This document shows, in pieces, positions 1 through 9,916 of a stretch of DNA of 53,693 nucleotides (within the stretch, counting starts at the first letter, position 1; each line of letters starts with the position of its first letter). The notes beneath the pieces were generated by a model, which made no database searches, was not told where the DNA came from, and saw nothing but the letters and a program-made list of their open reading frames with translations. This DNA is from Staphylococcus pasteuri (GTDB lineage: Bacteria; Bacillota; Bacilli; Staphylococcales; Staphylococcaceae): contig NZ_RXWW01000017.1 in NCBI RefSeq assembly GCF_003970495.1, forward strand, positions 1-53,693. The letters run 5' to 3'. Made by a program: the position numbers and the translations under genes.

Positions 1-92
1 GAATATCAATCATAAAAATGCCATAAAATTAAATAACTTAATTCTAAAAATGTATAGAATTTACAAACAAATTACTTTTTAAACATAATAAA

Positions 93-153
93 ACTCAAAC
101 AATAATGATAGAGTTCTGAATAATTCAAACCCTTATCAAATATTTGTTTGAGT
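93..153 (-). terminator. Putative terminator of azo1
   Basis: Ten-base arms (ACTCAAACAA and its complement at 144-153) bracket a long loop. On the minus strand the hairpin is followed by a T-rich stretch (TTTTATTATG), so it probably ends the azo1 transcript. The large loop makes it a weak terminator. The remaining bases from 1 to 177 are AT-rich with no gene visible. Confidence 0.45.
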
Positions 154-177
154 TAAGTTAGTAATTTATATAATTGT

Positions 178-744
178 TTATTTCAAATGATCATATGGGC
201 TATTATTAGCGAATGAAACAATTTGGTCGACAAATAATCTTGCACGTAATTGAAATTCGTCATCTTCTAAGTATAAAGTACCATCATCCAATTTAGCATA
301 ATCGCTATCATGTGTAGCAATTTGTGTTGGAACTGCTATTCCTAATAAGCTTCTAACGATAATCCGTAATTGTGAAAGTGGTTCTGAGCTTACTATTCCT
401 CCACTATTACCAATTAGACCAACAGGTTTCATTTTAAAATAATCCATATTTAAATGATCTAATGCATTTTTTAAAATACCTGAAAATGAGCCATGATAAT
501 TAGGTGTTCCTAGTATAAAGAAATCTGATTCCATAGCTTTGCTTTGTAACATATCCACGTTTCGTTTAATTTCATCAGTTGCTTGTGTTGTACCTGCAAA
601 GTCCAATTGATGGATTGGATTTTTAGCTAAATCAAAAATTTCCAATTCGACATCATGTTCTTCAAATTGTCCTTGTAAATATTGGGCTAAGGCACTTGTA
701 TGAGACCCCAATTGTGCACTTCCTATTATTGCTAGTCCTTTCAT
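178..744 (-). CDS. azo1: FMN-dependent NADPH azoreductase
   Basis: A cytoplasmic flavoprotein of 188 residues that uses NADPH to reduce FMN and azo or quinone-like substrates. The flavodoxin-like fold shows in the phosphate-binding loop [10 protein letters not shown] (residues 8-17) and in [10 protein letters not shown] (80-89), followed by LKNALDHL, which is typical of the NADPH-dependent FMN reductase family. A later GLIGNSGG segment completes the flavin site. Length and sequence closely match what I recall of staphylococcal Azo1. A GGAG ribosome site lies about 11 bases before the ATG. It sits 27 bases downstream of the HAD gene in the same direction, so the two are probably cotranscribed. 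Its physiological substrate is not known from sequence. Confidence 0.85.
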   Translation of the reverse strand: MKGLAIIGSAQLGSHTSALAQYLQGQFEEHDVELEIFDLAKNPIHQLDFAGTTQATDEIKRNVDMLQSKAMESDFFILGTPNYHGSFSGILKNALDHLNMDYFKMKPVGLIGNSGGIVSSEPLSQLRIIVRSLLGIAVPTQIATHDSDYAKLDDGTLYLEDDEFQLRARLFVDQIVSFANNSPYDHLK

Positions 745-771
745 TATCTTGTTAACTCCTTTTTAGCTATA

Positions 772-1638
772 TTATTGATTGTCATTAATCAGTTTCATGA
801 TTGCTTTCCCTACACCACTATTTTCATTAGTGTCAGTTGTATACTTTGCGATAGCTTTTACTTCTGGTGCTGCATTGTCCATAGCAACAGGATATCCCAC
901 TCGTTCTAACATAGAAACGTCGTTTAAGTTATCGCCAATTGCCATTACGTTTTCCATTTTGACTCCTAATCGTTCAGCAATTGTTTCTAATGCAATACCT
1001 TTTTGTGCATCTGAATGAGTAATTTCTAAATTTCCTCTTGAAGAAGATGAAATAGCAAGGTTTGGTGATGCCGCAAGTTCTTGTCCAATACGGTCCATCT
1101 TTTCTAAATCTGGATTAAAAGCTAATACTTTCATGATTAATTCAACTGGAATATCCTCTATATCATCATAACTTTCGACGACTTTTAAAGTTCCATTATC
1201 AATACGTTTTTGAATTCCTGCTTTTATCTTTTCAACATCTGCTTGTTGACCAGCACGTTCAGCAATATCTATATAAATATCTAAGTCTTTTTGAGGATTT
1301 TCAGTATAAATACCTCTATTAGTGTAAATTTGGTAGTATATACCTTCATCTTTTAATTTTGAAGTCACTTTATTAACTAATTCATGATTGAGATGAGAGG
1401 TACTCATAATATTAAATGTTTCATCGCGAACTTCCGCCCCGTTCAAACAAATATACGGCACTTTCAAGTCTGTATCAGCTACTGGTGTATTTGCTTCATA
1501 AAAAGCTCGACCAGTTGCGATGACTACAGTAATACCTTGTTCTTGAGCATATCGAATTGCTTGTTGATTCTCTGGAGAAATTTCATGAGATGCATTTAAT
1601 AACGTACCATCCATATCTGTTGCTATTAACTTAATCAT
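772..1638 (-). CDS. Cof-type HAD-superfamily phosphatase
   Basis: A 288-residue hydrolase of the Cof/YwpJ subgroup (HAD class IIB cap). Motif I is DMDGTLL near residue 8, with the nucleophile Asp and the acid/base Asp two residues later. Motif II is the VVIATGR region near 40. Motif IV is GDNLNDVSML near 235. Such enzymes dephosphorylate sugar phosphates, FMN or pyridoxal phosphate; the substrate cannot be told here. A GAGGTT ribosome site precedes the ATG. It is the upstream gene of a probable pair with azo1 and lies downstream of tadA without a clear terminator in the 97-base gap. Confidence 0.85.
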   Translation of the reverse strand: MIKLIATDMDGTLLNASHEISPENQQAIRYAQEQGITVVIATGRAFYEANTPVADTDLKVPYICLNGAEVRDETFNIMSTSHLNHELVNKVTSKLKDEGIYYQIYTNRGIYTENPQKDLDIYIDIAERAGQQADVEKIKAGIQKRIDNGTLKVVESYDDIEDIPVELIMKVLAFNPDLEKMDRIGQELAASPNLAISSSSRGNLEITHSDAQKGIALETIAERLGVKMENVMAIGDNLNDVSMLERVGYPVAMDNAAPEVKAIAKYTTDTNENSGVGKAIMKLINDNQ

Positions 1639-1735
1639 TCGTTAACCTCGTTCCATTCTATTATTTATTATCTAGATAATTTATTTACAATCAAACACTT
1701 GCTTTACTATTCTATTTTAACAAATTCTTTTGTAT

Positions 1736-2233
<498 letters not shown>

Positions 2234-2284
2234 TCACTTGTGTTACAATACTCACTGTCTATCTTAACATTTGGAGAAGTGAAT

Positions 2285-2893
2285 ATGAATAAACCATTTA
2301 TCGCAATTGAAGGTCCAATAGGTGTTGGTAAATCTTCCCTTGCACACAAATTAAGTCAATCATTAGATTTTTATGAAGAAAAAGAAATTGTTGATGAAAA
2401 TCCTTTTTTATCAGATTTTTATGAAGATATTTCAAAATGGAGTTTCCAAACTGAAATGTTCTTTTTATGTAATAGATATAAACAATTTCAAGATATCAAC
2501 TTTAAACATAAAGGTATTGTTAGTGACGCACATATTTATAAAAATAAAATTTTTGCGAAAAATACACTACAACCTGAAGAATTTAATAAATTCACACGTA
2601 TATATGACATACTCACCGAAGATTTGTCGATGCCTGATACTGTTATATTTTTAGATGCAGAATTAGAAACGCTTAAGGCGAGAATAGCTAAACGTAATCG
2701 TAGTTTTGAGCACCAAATTGAAGATGATTACTTATTAGCTTTGAAACATGACTATCATAATTTTTATGAGTCTTTACAAAATACAAACGTAAATACATTA
2801 TTCATTGATACGACTAAACTAGACTTTGTTAATAATGAAGATGATTACCAAGGTATTTTAAAACAAGTAAAATCAATGATTGGAGATATATAA
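2285..2893 (+). CDS. Deoxynucleoside kinase (deoxyguanosine kinase type)
   Basis: A 202-residue kinase of the Gram-positive dGK/dAK family that phosphorylates purine deoxynucleosides for salvage. The P-loop GPIGVGKSS lies near residue 9. VDENPF with SFQTEMFFL follows, which forms the nucleoside pocket, and a lid AKRNRSFE lies near 138. The start is the ATG at 2285, preceded by GGAG at a good distance; the reading frame is open further upstream but those extra codons overlap the tadA region and have no ribosome site. It is followed after one base by a paralogue, the usual tandem pair in staphylococci and bacilli. Assignment as the dGuo enzyme rests on gene order, not on residues I can prove. 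Confidence 0.85.
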   Translation: MNKPFIAIEGPIGVGKSSLAHKLSQSLDFYEEKEIVDENPFLSDFYEDISKWSFQTEMFFLCNRYKQFQDINFKHKGIVSDAHIYKNKIFAKNTLQPEEFNKFTRIYDILTEDLSMPDTVIFLDAELETLKARIAKRNRSFEHQIEDDYLLALKHDYHNFYESLQNTNVNTLFIDTTKLDFVNNEDDYQGILKQVKSMIGDI

Positions 2894-2894
2894 A

Positions 2895-3557
2895 ATGAAT
2901 TCGTTTGACATACCACAAAATGCTATTATTACAATTGCAGGTACAGTTGGAGTAGGTAAATCAACACTCACTCAAGCTTTGGCAGATAAATTAAATTTTA
3001 AAACTTCATTTGAGAACGTAGAACACAATCCTTACTTGGATAAATTCTATAATGACTTTGAGCGCTGGAGTTTTCATCTACAAATTTATTTTTTAGCAGA
3101 ACGTTTTAAAGAACAAAAACGAATGTTTGAATATGGAGGCGGTTTTGTACAAGATCGTTCAATATATGAAGATGTTGATATATTTGCGAAAATGCATGAA
3201 GAACAAGGTACAATGAGTGAAGCTGATTTTCAAACATACTCTGAACTATTTAACGCTATGGTTATGACACCTTATTTTCCAAAGCCTGATGTGCTTATTT
3301 ATTTGGAATGTAACTATGATGAAGTCATAGAGAGAATTAAAGAACGTGGTCGTGATATTGAAATTAATACTGACCCTGAATACTGGCAAAAACTATTTAA
3401 ACGTTATGATAATTGGATCAATAGTTTTAACGCTTGTCCTGTTGTCCGCGTTAACATTAACGACTATGATGTGCATAATGACCCAGATTCATTAAACCCT
3501 ATTATTGAAAAAATTGCTCATGTTATTAAAACATATAGAGAAACTGACCCTAGATAA
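2895..3557 (+). CDS. Deoxynucleoside kinase (deoxyadenosine/deoxycytidine type)
   Basis: A 220-residue paralogue of the preceding gene. The P-loop is GTVGVGKST near residue 19. VEHNPYLDKFY with WSFHLQIYFL forms the substrate site, and DRSIYEDVDIFA contains the DRS motif typical of the family, which the upstream paralogue shows as SDAHIYKNKIFA. The lid is IKERGRDIE. The ATG at 2895 starts two bases after the previous stop, and the ribosome site GGAG lies at the end of the upstream gene, so the pair is translationally coupled. The two gene products act as a heterodimer in some lactic acid bacteria; whether that holds here is inference. Confidence 0.87.
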   Translation: MNSFDIPQNAIITIAGTVGVGKSTLTQALADKLNFKTSFENVEHNPYLDKFYNDFERWSFHLQIYFLAERFKEQKRMFEYGGGFVQDRSIYEDVDIFAKMHEEQGTMSEADFQTYSELFNAMVMTPYFPKPDVLIYLECNYDEVIERIKERGRDIEINTDPEYWQKLFKRYDNWINSFNACPVVRVNINDYDVHNDPDSLNPIIEKIAHVIKTYRETDPR

Positions 3558-3577
3558 AAAAGGAATATAAAATTTAA

Positions 3578-3626
3578 CGCCAATATAGATATCTTTTTGA
3601 TAAAGACGTCTATATTGGCGCTTTTT
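3578..3626 (+). terminator. Terminator of the deoxynucleoside kinase operon
   Basis: A 12-bp perfect stem (CGCCAATATAGA with TCTATATTGGCG at 3609-3620) is followed by a run of T on the plus strand. It lies between two convergent genes and may also serve the HAD gene on the minus strand. Confidence 0.85.
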
Positions 3627-3628
3627 AA

Positions 3629-4327
3629 TTATTTTTGTGAAAATTGATCAATGACATTTTTAACTTCTTTAGCACTTTCTACTATAACATCTGCCTCATG
3701 GAGTTCTTCTTCTTTAGCAATACCTGTTAAAACACCAATACTTAATCCTAGGTGGGCATTTATCGCAGTCTTCATATCATTTGCTGTATCGCCGACGATA
3801 GCAACTTGTTCAGGTTTAACATTATAAGCGTCAAATAATGGATCCAATACTTTAGGATTAGGCTTTTCTTCAGCATGTGTTTCTGTAGAAATAACTAAGT
3901 CAAATAAACTAGTAGATTGTGTTGCTTCTAAAAATTGAGTTGCTCCTTTATTTGTATCACTTGTAACGATTCCTATTTTATAACCTTTTTCTCGTAATTC
4001 TACAATTGTGTCATACACGCCTTCAATCCAATTATTTTCTGGTTCCCTTGAATCTACTAATTCTTGACTTGTATTTCTTGCCCATTCAGAAGTATCTTGT
4101 CCAGTAATATTATCAAATGATTTAATCATTTCGCCTAATGAACCCGAACCCATAACTGAATCAGGTACAATTTTGTCATCCATTATACCAAGTTGACGAT
4201 GTGCAACTTCTTTATCATGTACAGGAAATGTATCTAGTAATTTATCGACAAGACGTATACCAATCTTTTCCCAACTTTTATCAAATTCTATTAACGTGCC
4301 ATCTTTATCGAATAGTATCCATTCCAT
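3629..4327 (-). CDS. HAD-superfamily hydrolase, phosphoglycolate phosphatase-like
   Basis: A 232-residue HAD hydrolase with a helical cap (class I). Motif I is FDKDGTLIEFD (residues 6-16), motif II is IGIVTSD near 118, the conserved Lys is in EEKPNPKVLDPLF near 154, and motif IV is IVGDTANDM near 178. It resembles Gph/PpaX phosphatases acting on phosphoglycolate, pyrophosphate or similar small substrates; the exact one cannot be read from sequence. It is convergent with the deoxynucleoside kinase operon and is a single gene with its own upstream region. Confidence 0.8.
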   Translation of the reverse strand: MEWILFDKDGTLIEFDKSWEKIGIRLVDKLLDTFPVHDKEVAHRQLGIMDDKIVPDSVMGSGSLGEMIKSFDNITGQDTSEWARNTSQELVDSREPENNWIEGVYDTIVELREKGYKIGIVTSDTNKGATQFLEATQSTSLFDLVISTETHAEEKPNPKVLDPLFDAYNVKPEQVAIVGDTANDMKTAINAHLGLSIGVLTGIAKEEELHEADVIVESAKEVKNVIDQFSQK

Positions 4328-4497
4328 TGATATCTCTACACTCCATGTTTATATTTTCTTTCAACATATACCATTGTAGTACAACCTTACTTAAAAAAAT
4401 AGAAAAGTCACTTATATACAACACATGCGTATATATACTTTTTTCTACTTCATATGAATTTGAAGAATATAAAAATTTATATTACTTTCTCACATGT

Positions 4498-4536
4498 AAA
4501 AAAGCTAGAAACCTTTAAATTATAAGGCTTCTAGCT
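4498..4536 (-). terminator. Terminator of ilvE
   Basis: On the minus strand the stem AGCTAGAAGCCTT pairs with AAAGGTTTCTAGCT and is followed by six T. It lies 16 bases beyond the ilvE stop codon. Confidence 0.85.
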
Positions 4537-4551
4537 CATACTCTATATATT

Positions 4552-5628
4552 TTAATATCTTGGAACTACAAATCTCCAACCATGGCGATCTTCAAGTGTT
4601 CCGTTTTGAATACCAGTATATTCATTATATAGTTTTTGAGTAACTTCACCTGGTTCATTATTGTTAATCACGATTTCACGGTCTTCATAACGTAAAGTAC
4701 CAACTGGTGAGATAACTGCTGCTGTACCTGTACCGAATACTTCAGTTAATTCACCTTTATCGTATGATTCAAATAACTCATCAATTGATACACGACGTTC
4801 TTCTACTTCATATCCTAAATCTTGAGCTAATTCAATAATTGATTTACGTGTAATACCTGGTAAAATACTACCATTTAATGCTGGTGTAACAACTTTACCA
4901 TTTTCAACGAAGAAGATATTCATACTTCCTACTTCTTCTACATATTTTTGTTCAACACCATCTAACCAAAGCACTTGGTCATAACCTAATTTATTAGCGT
5001 TCGTTTGTGCTAATAGACTTGCTGCATAGTTACCTGCTACTTTAGCAAAACCAACTCCGCCTCTTACTGCACGAACATATTCATCTTCAACGTAAATTTT
5101 AGTTGATTTTAATGTATCTCCACCATAATAAGCGCCTGAAGGTGATAAAATAATTAATAATTTATATGCTTGTGACGCTCTCACTCCTAAGATACCTTCT
5201 GTCGCAAATACAAATGGACGAATGTATAATGATTGACCTTCTCCTTCAGGAATCCAATCACGTTCTACATCTACTAATTGTTTTAAACCTTCCAATAATA
5301 CATCTTCATCTACTTCAGGCATTTCTAAACGAGCTAAAGAATTGTTAATACGTTTAAAGTTTTGGTCTGGACGGAATAAAACTACTTCTCCATTATATTT
5401 ATATGCTTTTAATCCTTCGAAAACAGCTTGCCCATAATGTAAACCTTGAGCTGCTGGTGAAATTTCAAAAGGTGCGTATGGTACTATTTTCAAATCATGC
5501 CAACCTTTATCAGCATCATAATCATAACTCAACATATAATCTGTAAAGTATTGACCAAATCCTAAGTTAGAACTATCTGGTTTTTCTTTTAATGTTTCTC
5601 TTTTTTCAAAATTGACTTGTTCTGTCAT
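4552..5628 (-). CDS. ilvE: Branched-chain amino acid aminotransferase
   Basis: A 358-residue fold-type IV PLP transaminase that interconverts Leu, Ile and Val with their 2-keto acids using 2-oxoglutarate. Seen in the sequence: [15 protein letters not shown] near 82, the PLP lysine in [12 protein letters not shown] near 195, EVGSMNIFF near 231 and the phosphate-binding [12 protein letters not shown] near 300. The length equals the usual staphylococcal enzyme. The start codon follows AGGAGG. It is a single gene bounded by terminators. In staphylococci it also supplies branched acyl primers for membrane lipids. No T-box or other leader signature was found upstream. Confidence 0.96.
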   Translation of the reverse strand: MTEQVNFEKRETLKEKPDSSNLGFGQYFTDYMLSYDYDADKGWHDLKIVPYAPFEISPAAQGLHYGQAVFEGLKAYKYNGEVVLFRPDQNFKRINNSLARLEMPEVDEDVLLEGLKQLVDVERDWIPEGEGQSLYIRPFVFATEGILGVRASQAYKLLIILSPSGAYYGGDTLKSTKIYVEDEYVRAVRGGVGFAKVAGNYAASLLAQTNANKLGYDQVLWLDGVEQKYVEEVGSMNIFFVENGKVVTPALNGSILPGITRKSIIELAQDLGYEVEERRVSIDELFESYDKGELTEVFGTGTAAVISPVGTLRYEDREIVINNNEPGEVTQKLYNEYTGIQNGTLEDRHGWRFVVPRY

Positions 5629-5803
5629 GATAACGGCCTCCTAATATTGCTACCAATATAAATATGTATACTAGATTATAGCAATCGAAATAATACTATT
5701 CAATAAGTTTTCCGAAAATTCAAAATAAATACTTATGTATATAATATATCTTAAGTTAAACACTATCATCTACATCTTACAAGTTATCTTACTGATTAAG
5801 CAT

Positions 5804-5843
5804 AAAAAACACTCCTTCTAATGTAAAAATAATTAGAAGGAGT
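5804..5843 (-). terminator. Terminator of the threonine dehydrogenase gene
   Basis: Perfect 12-bp stem ACTCCTTCTAAT with ATTAGAAGGAGT. On the minus strand it is followed by GTTTTTTAT. It lies about 37 bases beyond the stop of the upstream minus-strand gene. Confidence 0.88.
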
Positions 5844-5880
5844 AAAATTAGTATTTATATCGTTATATATATTGAACGGG

Positions 5881-6840
5881 TTATTTTGTAGCTTTTTCTT
5901 TCTTTTCAATAGCTTCTAACATTAATTTAGTCATGCTTTCTAAATCATATTTAGGATCGAATCCCCATTCACCACGTGAACAACTCGTATCAATGCTATC
6001 AGGCCAACTCTTAGCGATATTCTCTCTGACAGGATCTACATCGTAGTCTAATGTGAAATCTGGATAATATTGTTGAATGGCTTCTTTAACCATTTCTGGA
6101 TCAATACTCATCGCACTTAAGTTATAGCCATTTCTAGTTTCTAATTTTGCTCCATCCGCTTCCATTAACTGAATAATAGCATCGATTGCATCATCCATAT
6201 ACATCATATCCATGAATGTACCTTTATCAATATAGCTTGTGTAATGATTTTCTCTCACTGCTTTGAAATAGATTTCAACAGCATAATCTGTAGTACCGCC
6301 ACCTGGTTCTTTAACATGTGAAATTAATCCAGGAAATCTCACGCTACGTGTATCTACGCCAAATTTTGTGAAGTAATACTGGCATAACAATTCACCAGCA
6401 ACTTTATTAACACCATACATAGTTGTAGGTTGTTGAATGGTTACTTGTGGTGTATTAACTTTAGGTGTTGAATCACCAAATGCACCAATAGAACTTGGTG
6501 TGAAGAAATGTAAGTCATATGTTCGTACTGCTTCTAGAGCATTCATTAATCCACCCATATTTAAATCCCAAGCGAACATTGGGTTCTTCTCAGCAGTTGC
6601 TGATAATAAAGCAGCCATATGCATTAATGTATCTGCTCCAAAATTCTCAACTAATTCAAACATTTTATCTCGATCAGTCACGTCTAAAATTTCAAATGGA
6701 CCATCTTGAACTGGAGAATCTGCTTCTGGTTCTCTAATATCTGTTGCAAGCACATTATCTGTACCATAAATTTTTCTACATTTTACAACTAATTCAGTAC
6801 CTATTTGGCCTAAAGCGCCTGTAATCATAATTTTCTTCAT
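5881..6840 (-). CDS. L-threonine 3-dehydrogenase, short-chain (SDR) type
   Basis: A 319-residue extended-SDR enzyme, often loosely annotated as UDP-glucose epimerase. The Rossmann motif GALGQIG is at residues 8-14, the catalytic YxxxK appears as YGVNK near 142, and the segment [17 protein letters not shown] near 275 is the C-terminal signature of SDR-type threonine dehydrogenases. It oxidises L-threonine to 2-amino-3-ketobutyrate with NAD+. The partner enzyme, 2-amino-3-ketobutyrate CoA ligase, is encoded at 15041-16228, so the pathway to glycine and acetyl-CoA is complete although the two genes are 8 kb apart. Assignment rests on family motifs and this context. Confidence 0.82.
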   Translation of the reverse strand: MKKIMITGALGQIGTELVVKCRKIYGTDNVLATDIREPEADSPVQDGPFEILDVTDRDKMFELVENFGADTLMHMAALLSATAEKNPMFAWDLNMGGLMNALEAVRTYDLHFFTPSSIGAFGDSTPKVNTPQVTIQQPTTMYGVNKVAGELLCQYYFTKFGVDTRSVRFPGLISHVKEPGGGTTDYAVEIYFKAVRENHYTSYIDKGTFMDMMYMDDAIDAIIQLMEADGAKLETRNGYNLSAMSIDPEMVKEAIQQYYPDFTLDYDVDPVRENIAKSWPDSIDTSCSRGEWGFDPKYDLESMTKLMLEAIEKKEKATK

Positions 6841-7053
6841 TATAAAATCTCCCCTTGTGTTTATAGAAAATTCATTGTCTTTCTTGTATGTACAAACATT
6901 CTATTTGCATCTATATTGTAATATAAAAGCGCTTTCTTGTATATATAGTGAGTACAAAGTTAATATTTTAAAATAATTTGAATAACATTACTTTTATTTT
7001 TGAGTACTTCCAGTATTCATTTATTAAACACACATATTAAACACACAAAAATG

Positions 7054-7091
7054 GTTAATATAAAAATAAGTGACGATGTTTTTATATTAAC
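7054..7091 (-). terminator. Terminator of the NmrA-like gene
   Basis: Perfect 13-bp AT-rich stem (GTTAATATAAAAA with its complement at 7079-7091). On the minus strand it is followed by CATTTTTG. It lies about 20 bases downstream of the gene ending at 7110. Confidence 0.75.
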
Positions 7092-7109
7092 ATCATCACT
7101 ATCTATCAA

Positions 7110-7949
7110 TTACTTCATTAAAAATGATTTAAATGTCTGCGGTTTATCATTTACTAGCATTTCAAAATCATTAGACTGTTGATCTAAAAGTCCTCTTGCT
7201 CCAGCTTCATACATTGATGCTAATAAATCACCAAATCCTTTTGGTTCATCATACATTTTAGCAAATGTCTCTAAAGAAACCGGATCATATTCAATTTTAG
7301 TTCCCGATACTTCCGAAAGTATATTTGCAAGTTCGTACATATCATAACTGTATCCGGATAATAAGTAGCGTTTCCCCCATGAATTGGGATTCTTTAATAT
7401 AGCGATAATTCCTCTTGCAATATCATGTCTTGAAATATAATTAATTCGACCATCACCCACCGGATAAATCAATTTATGCATATTCATCAATTCTGGAAGA
7501 TAGGGTTTTAAAGGATCCATATACATTGCCATTCTAACGTACGTAAAATCAATACCACTTGTAGCTAATAACCGTTCTGCATATCCAAAGTATGGACTCA
7601 TATGAAATGGATTGTCGTGTTGATCTGCATAATATCCAATATATATAATATGTTTTACGCTGCTTTCTTTAGCTGCATCAACAAGATTCTCTACTTCTGG
7701 AATACGTTTTATAGATGGGTGTATAATACTTGGGATAAAAATAACTGTATCAATATCATGAAAAGCACTAACCATACTTTCTTTATTGAAATAATCTAAG
7801 TGTCTTACTGTAACATGTTCTTTCCAATCTGTTGGTACCTTATCTAAATTTCTTACACCTATATAAAATTCTTTCATTTTATGTTCTATGGCTTGATTAG
7901 TAATATGTGTGCCCAAATTACCTGTTGCACCTGTTAACATGACCTTCAT
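7110..7949 (-). CDS. NmrA-like NAD(P)-binding oxidoreductase (atypical SDR)
   Basis: A 279-residue protein of the NmrA/QOR2-like atypical SDR group. The dinucleotide motif is LTGATGNLG (residues 4-12). IYIGYY near 100 and a YAERLL segment near 122 occupy the place of the catalytic Tyr. FTYVRMAMYMDPL and DIARGIIAIL are typical of the family, whose members are quinone reductases, saccharopine-like dehydrogenases or redox-sensing regulators. The start chosen is the second ATG (7949), because GGGAG sits directly against the first ATG (7958). It is a single gene on the minus strand. The substrate is unknown. Confidence 0.75.
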   Translation of the reverse strand: MKVMLTGATGNLGTHITNQAIEHKMKEFYIGVRNLDKVPTDWKEHVTVRHLDYFNKESMVSAFHDIDTVIFIPSIIHPSIKRIPEVENLVDAAKESSVKHIIYIGYYADQHDNPFHMSPYFGYAERLLATSGIDFTYVRMAMYMDPLKPYLPELMNMHKLIYPVGDGRINYISRHDIARGIIAILKNPNSWGKRYLLSGYSYDMYELANILSEVSGTKIEYDPVSLETFAKMYDEPKGFGDLLASMYEAGARGLLDQQSNDFEMLVNDKPQTFKSFLMK

Positions 7950-8010
7950 TTTATTCATCTCCCTTTTCCAATATATTTTAATATATTCGATGTTTCTTTA
8001 TCATAAATAA

Positions 8011-8048
8011 ACACTTAGTAAATTAACTATTGTCAATTCACTAAGTGT
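8011..8048 (-). terminator. Probable terminator downstream of araB
   Basis: Nine-base arms ACACTTAGT and ACTAAGTGT with a 20-base loop, followed on the minus strand by TTATTTATG. It is a weak T-tract. Confidence 0.55.
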
Positions 8049-8070
8049 CCATTGCTAAATATATATCATT

Positions 8071-9705
8071 TTATGCTTCCATTAACTTACCGACATTGCG
8101 CATAATTCTTGCTTTTTTATAACCATGAAGATCATGTAACTCTTTATACGCACTAAATAATTTTTTATAACGTTTTACTTTTTCTGGATCAGGTGTCACT
8201 TCATATAATACAGGTTCTTTCATTGATTCAATCGCTTCATTTAAACTTTGGTGCGCACCACCACAAACAGAACCAAGAATCGCTGCACCAATTGCTGGAG
8301 CATATTCACTATCAATAATAGTTACTTTTTTATTAAGCACGTTTGCATAGATATCCATCATTAAAGGATTTTTCTTAGGTATTCCGCCGCAAGCAAATAC
8401 ATCTTCGACATCCATATTCCAACTTTGATATTGTTGCATAATCATTTTAGTACCAAATGCAGTAGCTTCTAATTATGCACTATATAATTCTTCATGTGTT
8501 GTTTGTAGTGACATACCGAATACGCATCCTTTAAGATTACTATCACTTAATACACTTCGGTTACCATTATGCCAATCTAAAACGACAAGACCACTTTCAC
8601 CTGGCATTTGATCTTTTACTTTTTCATTCAATAATTCAAAAATTGAAATACCTCTTTCATTTGCTTCATCTACGTACTCTTTTGGTGATTGTTTGGCAAT
8701 ATACTCAAATAAATCACCGACTGCGGATTGACCTGCTTCATAAGCATATAATTCAGGAATAATAGCTCCTTTAACAGAACCAGAGATACCTGGTACTTGA
8801 TGTTGTTGTTCATTTAACATTAAATGACATGTACTCGTTCCTATAACCATAGTCATTTGTTTGTCTTGTTGTGAACCAATTCCTAATAGACTTGAATGTG
8901 CATCTATAATAAATGGACTTACTTTAGTCTGTGTAGAAAGACCAAGTTTTTCGGCCATTTCTTCTGATAATTGTCCTACTGTTTCGCCAATTTTAACTAT
9001 TGGTGCATCCACTTTATCACGAACAACATCTGATAATTGATCACTCACTTTATCAAATAAATCATAATGGAATCCTTCATTTTCTTCCCAGAATGATTTA
9101 AATCCTAATCCACAGTTCGAACGAACATTTTCACCTGTTAACTTATTAACAATCCAGTCGCCAGCTTCCATTATATTAGCTGTTTTATCTAACACTTCTG
9201 GTGCTTTGTTCATAACTTCCATAATTTTTGGAATCATCCACTCACTACTTACATTAAATCCGTAATAACCTAACCATCTACTCTTATTATCTAAAGCAGT
9301 TTGGAATAATTGGTCCGCTTCAGCTTGAGCACCATGATGTTTCCATAACTTAACGTATGCATGTGGATTATTTTCAAAACCAGGTAAATTATGAATAGGT
9401 TCTAAATTTTCGTCAGTAAACATAACTGTTGATGAAGTAAAATCTATTCCTATACCTACTATTTCTTCTGGTTTCACACCTGAAGATTGAATTAAATAAG
9501 GTACGCCTTCTTCTAAAACTTCCATATAATCGTTACCATTTTGAAGTGAAAAACTATGTGGCAATTTTACCCCATTTAAATCTTTTTCGATTGTGCCATG
9601 TGTATATGGCTTTATATATTTATCTATAATTTTTCCATTTGTAGTATCAACTAAAAAAGCTCTACCTGAGCCTGTTCCATAATCTACTCCAATACTATAA
9701 CTCAT
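8071..9705 (-). pseudogene. araB: Ribulokinase (FGGY family) interrupted by an in-frame ochre stop
   Basis: The gene would encode a 543-residue FGGY carbohydrate kinase (with one undetermined residue at the stop) of the AraB ribulokinase type. The N-terminal ATPase motif GVDYGTGSGRAF is present. The C-terminal part carries CGGIPKKNPLMMDIYANVL and AIGAAILGS, the FGGY domain II nucleotide-binding elements. A TAA at 8473-8475 follows LYSA (codon 411), and the frame continues uninterrupted as LEATAFGTKMIMQQ, so the stop stands exactly where the family has Leu (ALLEATAFGT). A single base change from TTA would create it. The product would lose about 130 residues including the ATP site and should be inactive. 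The start is the ATG at 9705, seven bases after GGGGG; an ATG at 9720 overlaps that site. L-ribulokinase is known to accept ribitol and arabitol, which fits the neighbouring polyol genes. Confidence 0.88.
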
Positions 9706-9742
9706 TACTAATACCCCCATACTTTGTCTGCATCTCTGTTTA

Positions 9743-9756
9743 AGTAAGCGTTTTCT
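9743..9756. promoter_or_regulatory. cre-like site near the araB transcription start
   Basis: AGTAAGCGTTTTCT matches the CcpA consensus TGWAARCGYTWNCW at 13 of 14 positions. It lies immediately downstream of the araB -10 box, a position that would block transcription. Confidence 0.65.
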
Positions 9757-9760
9757 TTAG

Positions 9761-9789
9761 ATGATACGCACAAATGAACAATAAATCAA
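9761..9789 (-). promoter_or_regulatory. Promoter of araB
   Basis: On the minus strand TTGATT (9784-9789) and TATCAT (9761-9766) are separated by 17 bases. They lie 55 bases or more upstream of the araB start. Confidence 0.65.
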
Positions 9790-9821
9790 TAAAAAAACAT
9801 AAAAAAGCATCAAAACAAACA

Positions 9822-9835
9822 TTTTTGTGCAAAAA
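9822..9835. promoter_or_regulatory. Inverted repeat between the divergent polyol promoters, possible DeoR operator
   Basis: TTTTTG-TG-CAAAAA is a perfect six-base inverted repeat just upstream of the -35 box of the dehydrogenase gene. It is a plausible operator for the DeoR protein encoded at 12405-13175, but AT-rich repeats of this size also occur by chance. Confidence 0.3.
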
Positions 9836-9838
9836 CCA

Positions 9839-9868
9839 TTGACACAAATGACTGTAAGCGTTTACCAT
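9839..9868 (+). promoter_or_regulatory. Promoter of the polyol dehydrogenase-permease operon with overlapping cre site
   Basis: TTGACA (9839-9844) and TACCAT (9863-9868) are 18 bases apart. The sequence TGTAAGCGTTTACC at 9853-9866 fits the CcpA cre consensus and runs into the -10 box, so glucose repression is expected. The start codon is about 48 bases downstream. Confidence 0.72.
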
Positions 9869-9916
9869 TATTTACATAAATAAAAATGAACAGAAATTAA
9901 AGGGAGATGAACAGAA

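Noticed and set aside
7000..7182. Short plus-strand frame downstream of the threonine dehydrogenase
   Set aside because: It overlaps the terminator hairpin at 7054-7091 and the end of the NmrA-like gene, and has no family resemblance.
8473..8475. Recoding of the araB stop by an unusual amino acid
   Set aside because: The stop is TAA, not TGA or TAG, and there is no recoding element visible, so simple nonsense mutation is the better explanation.
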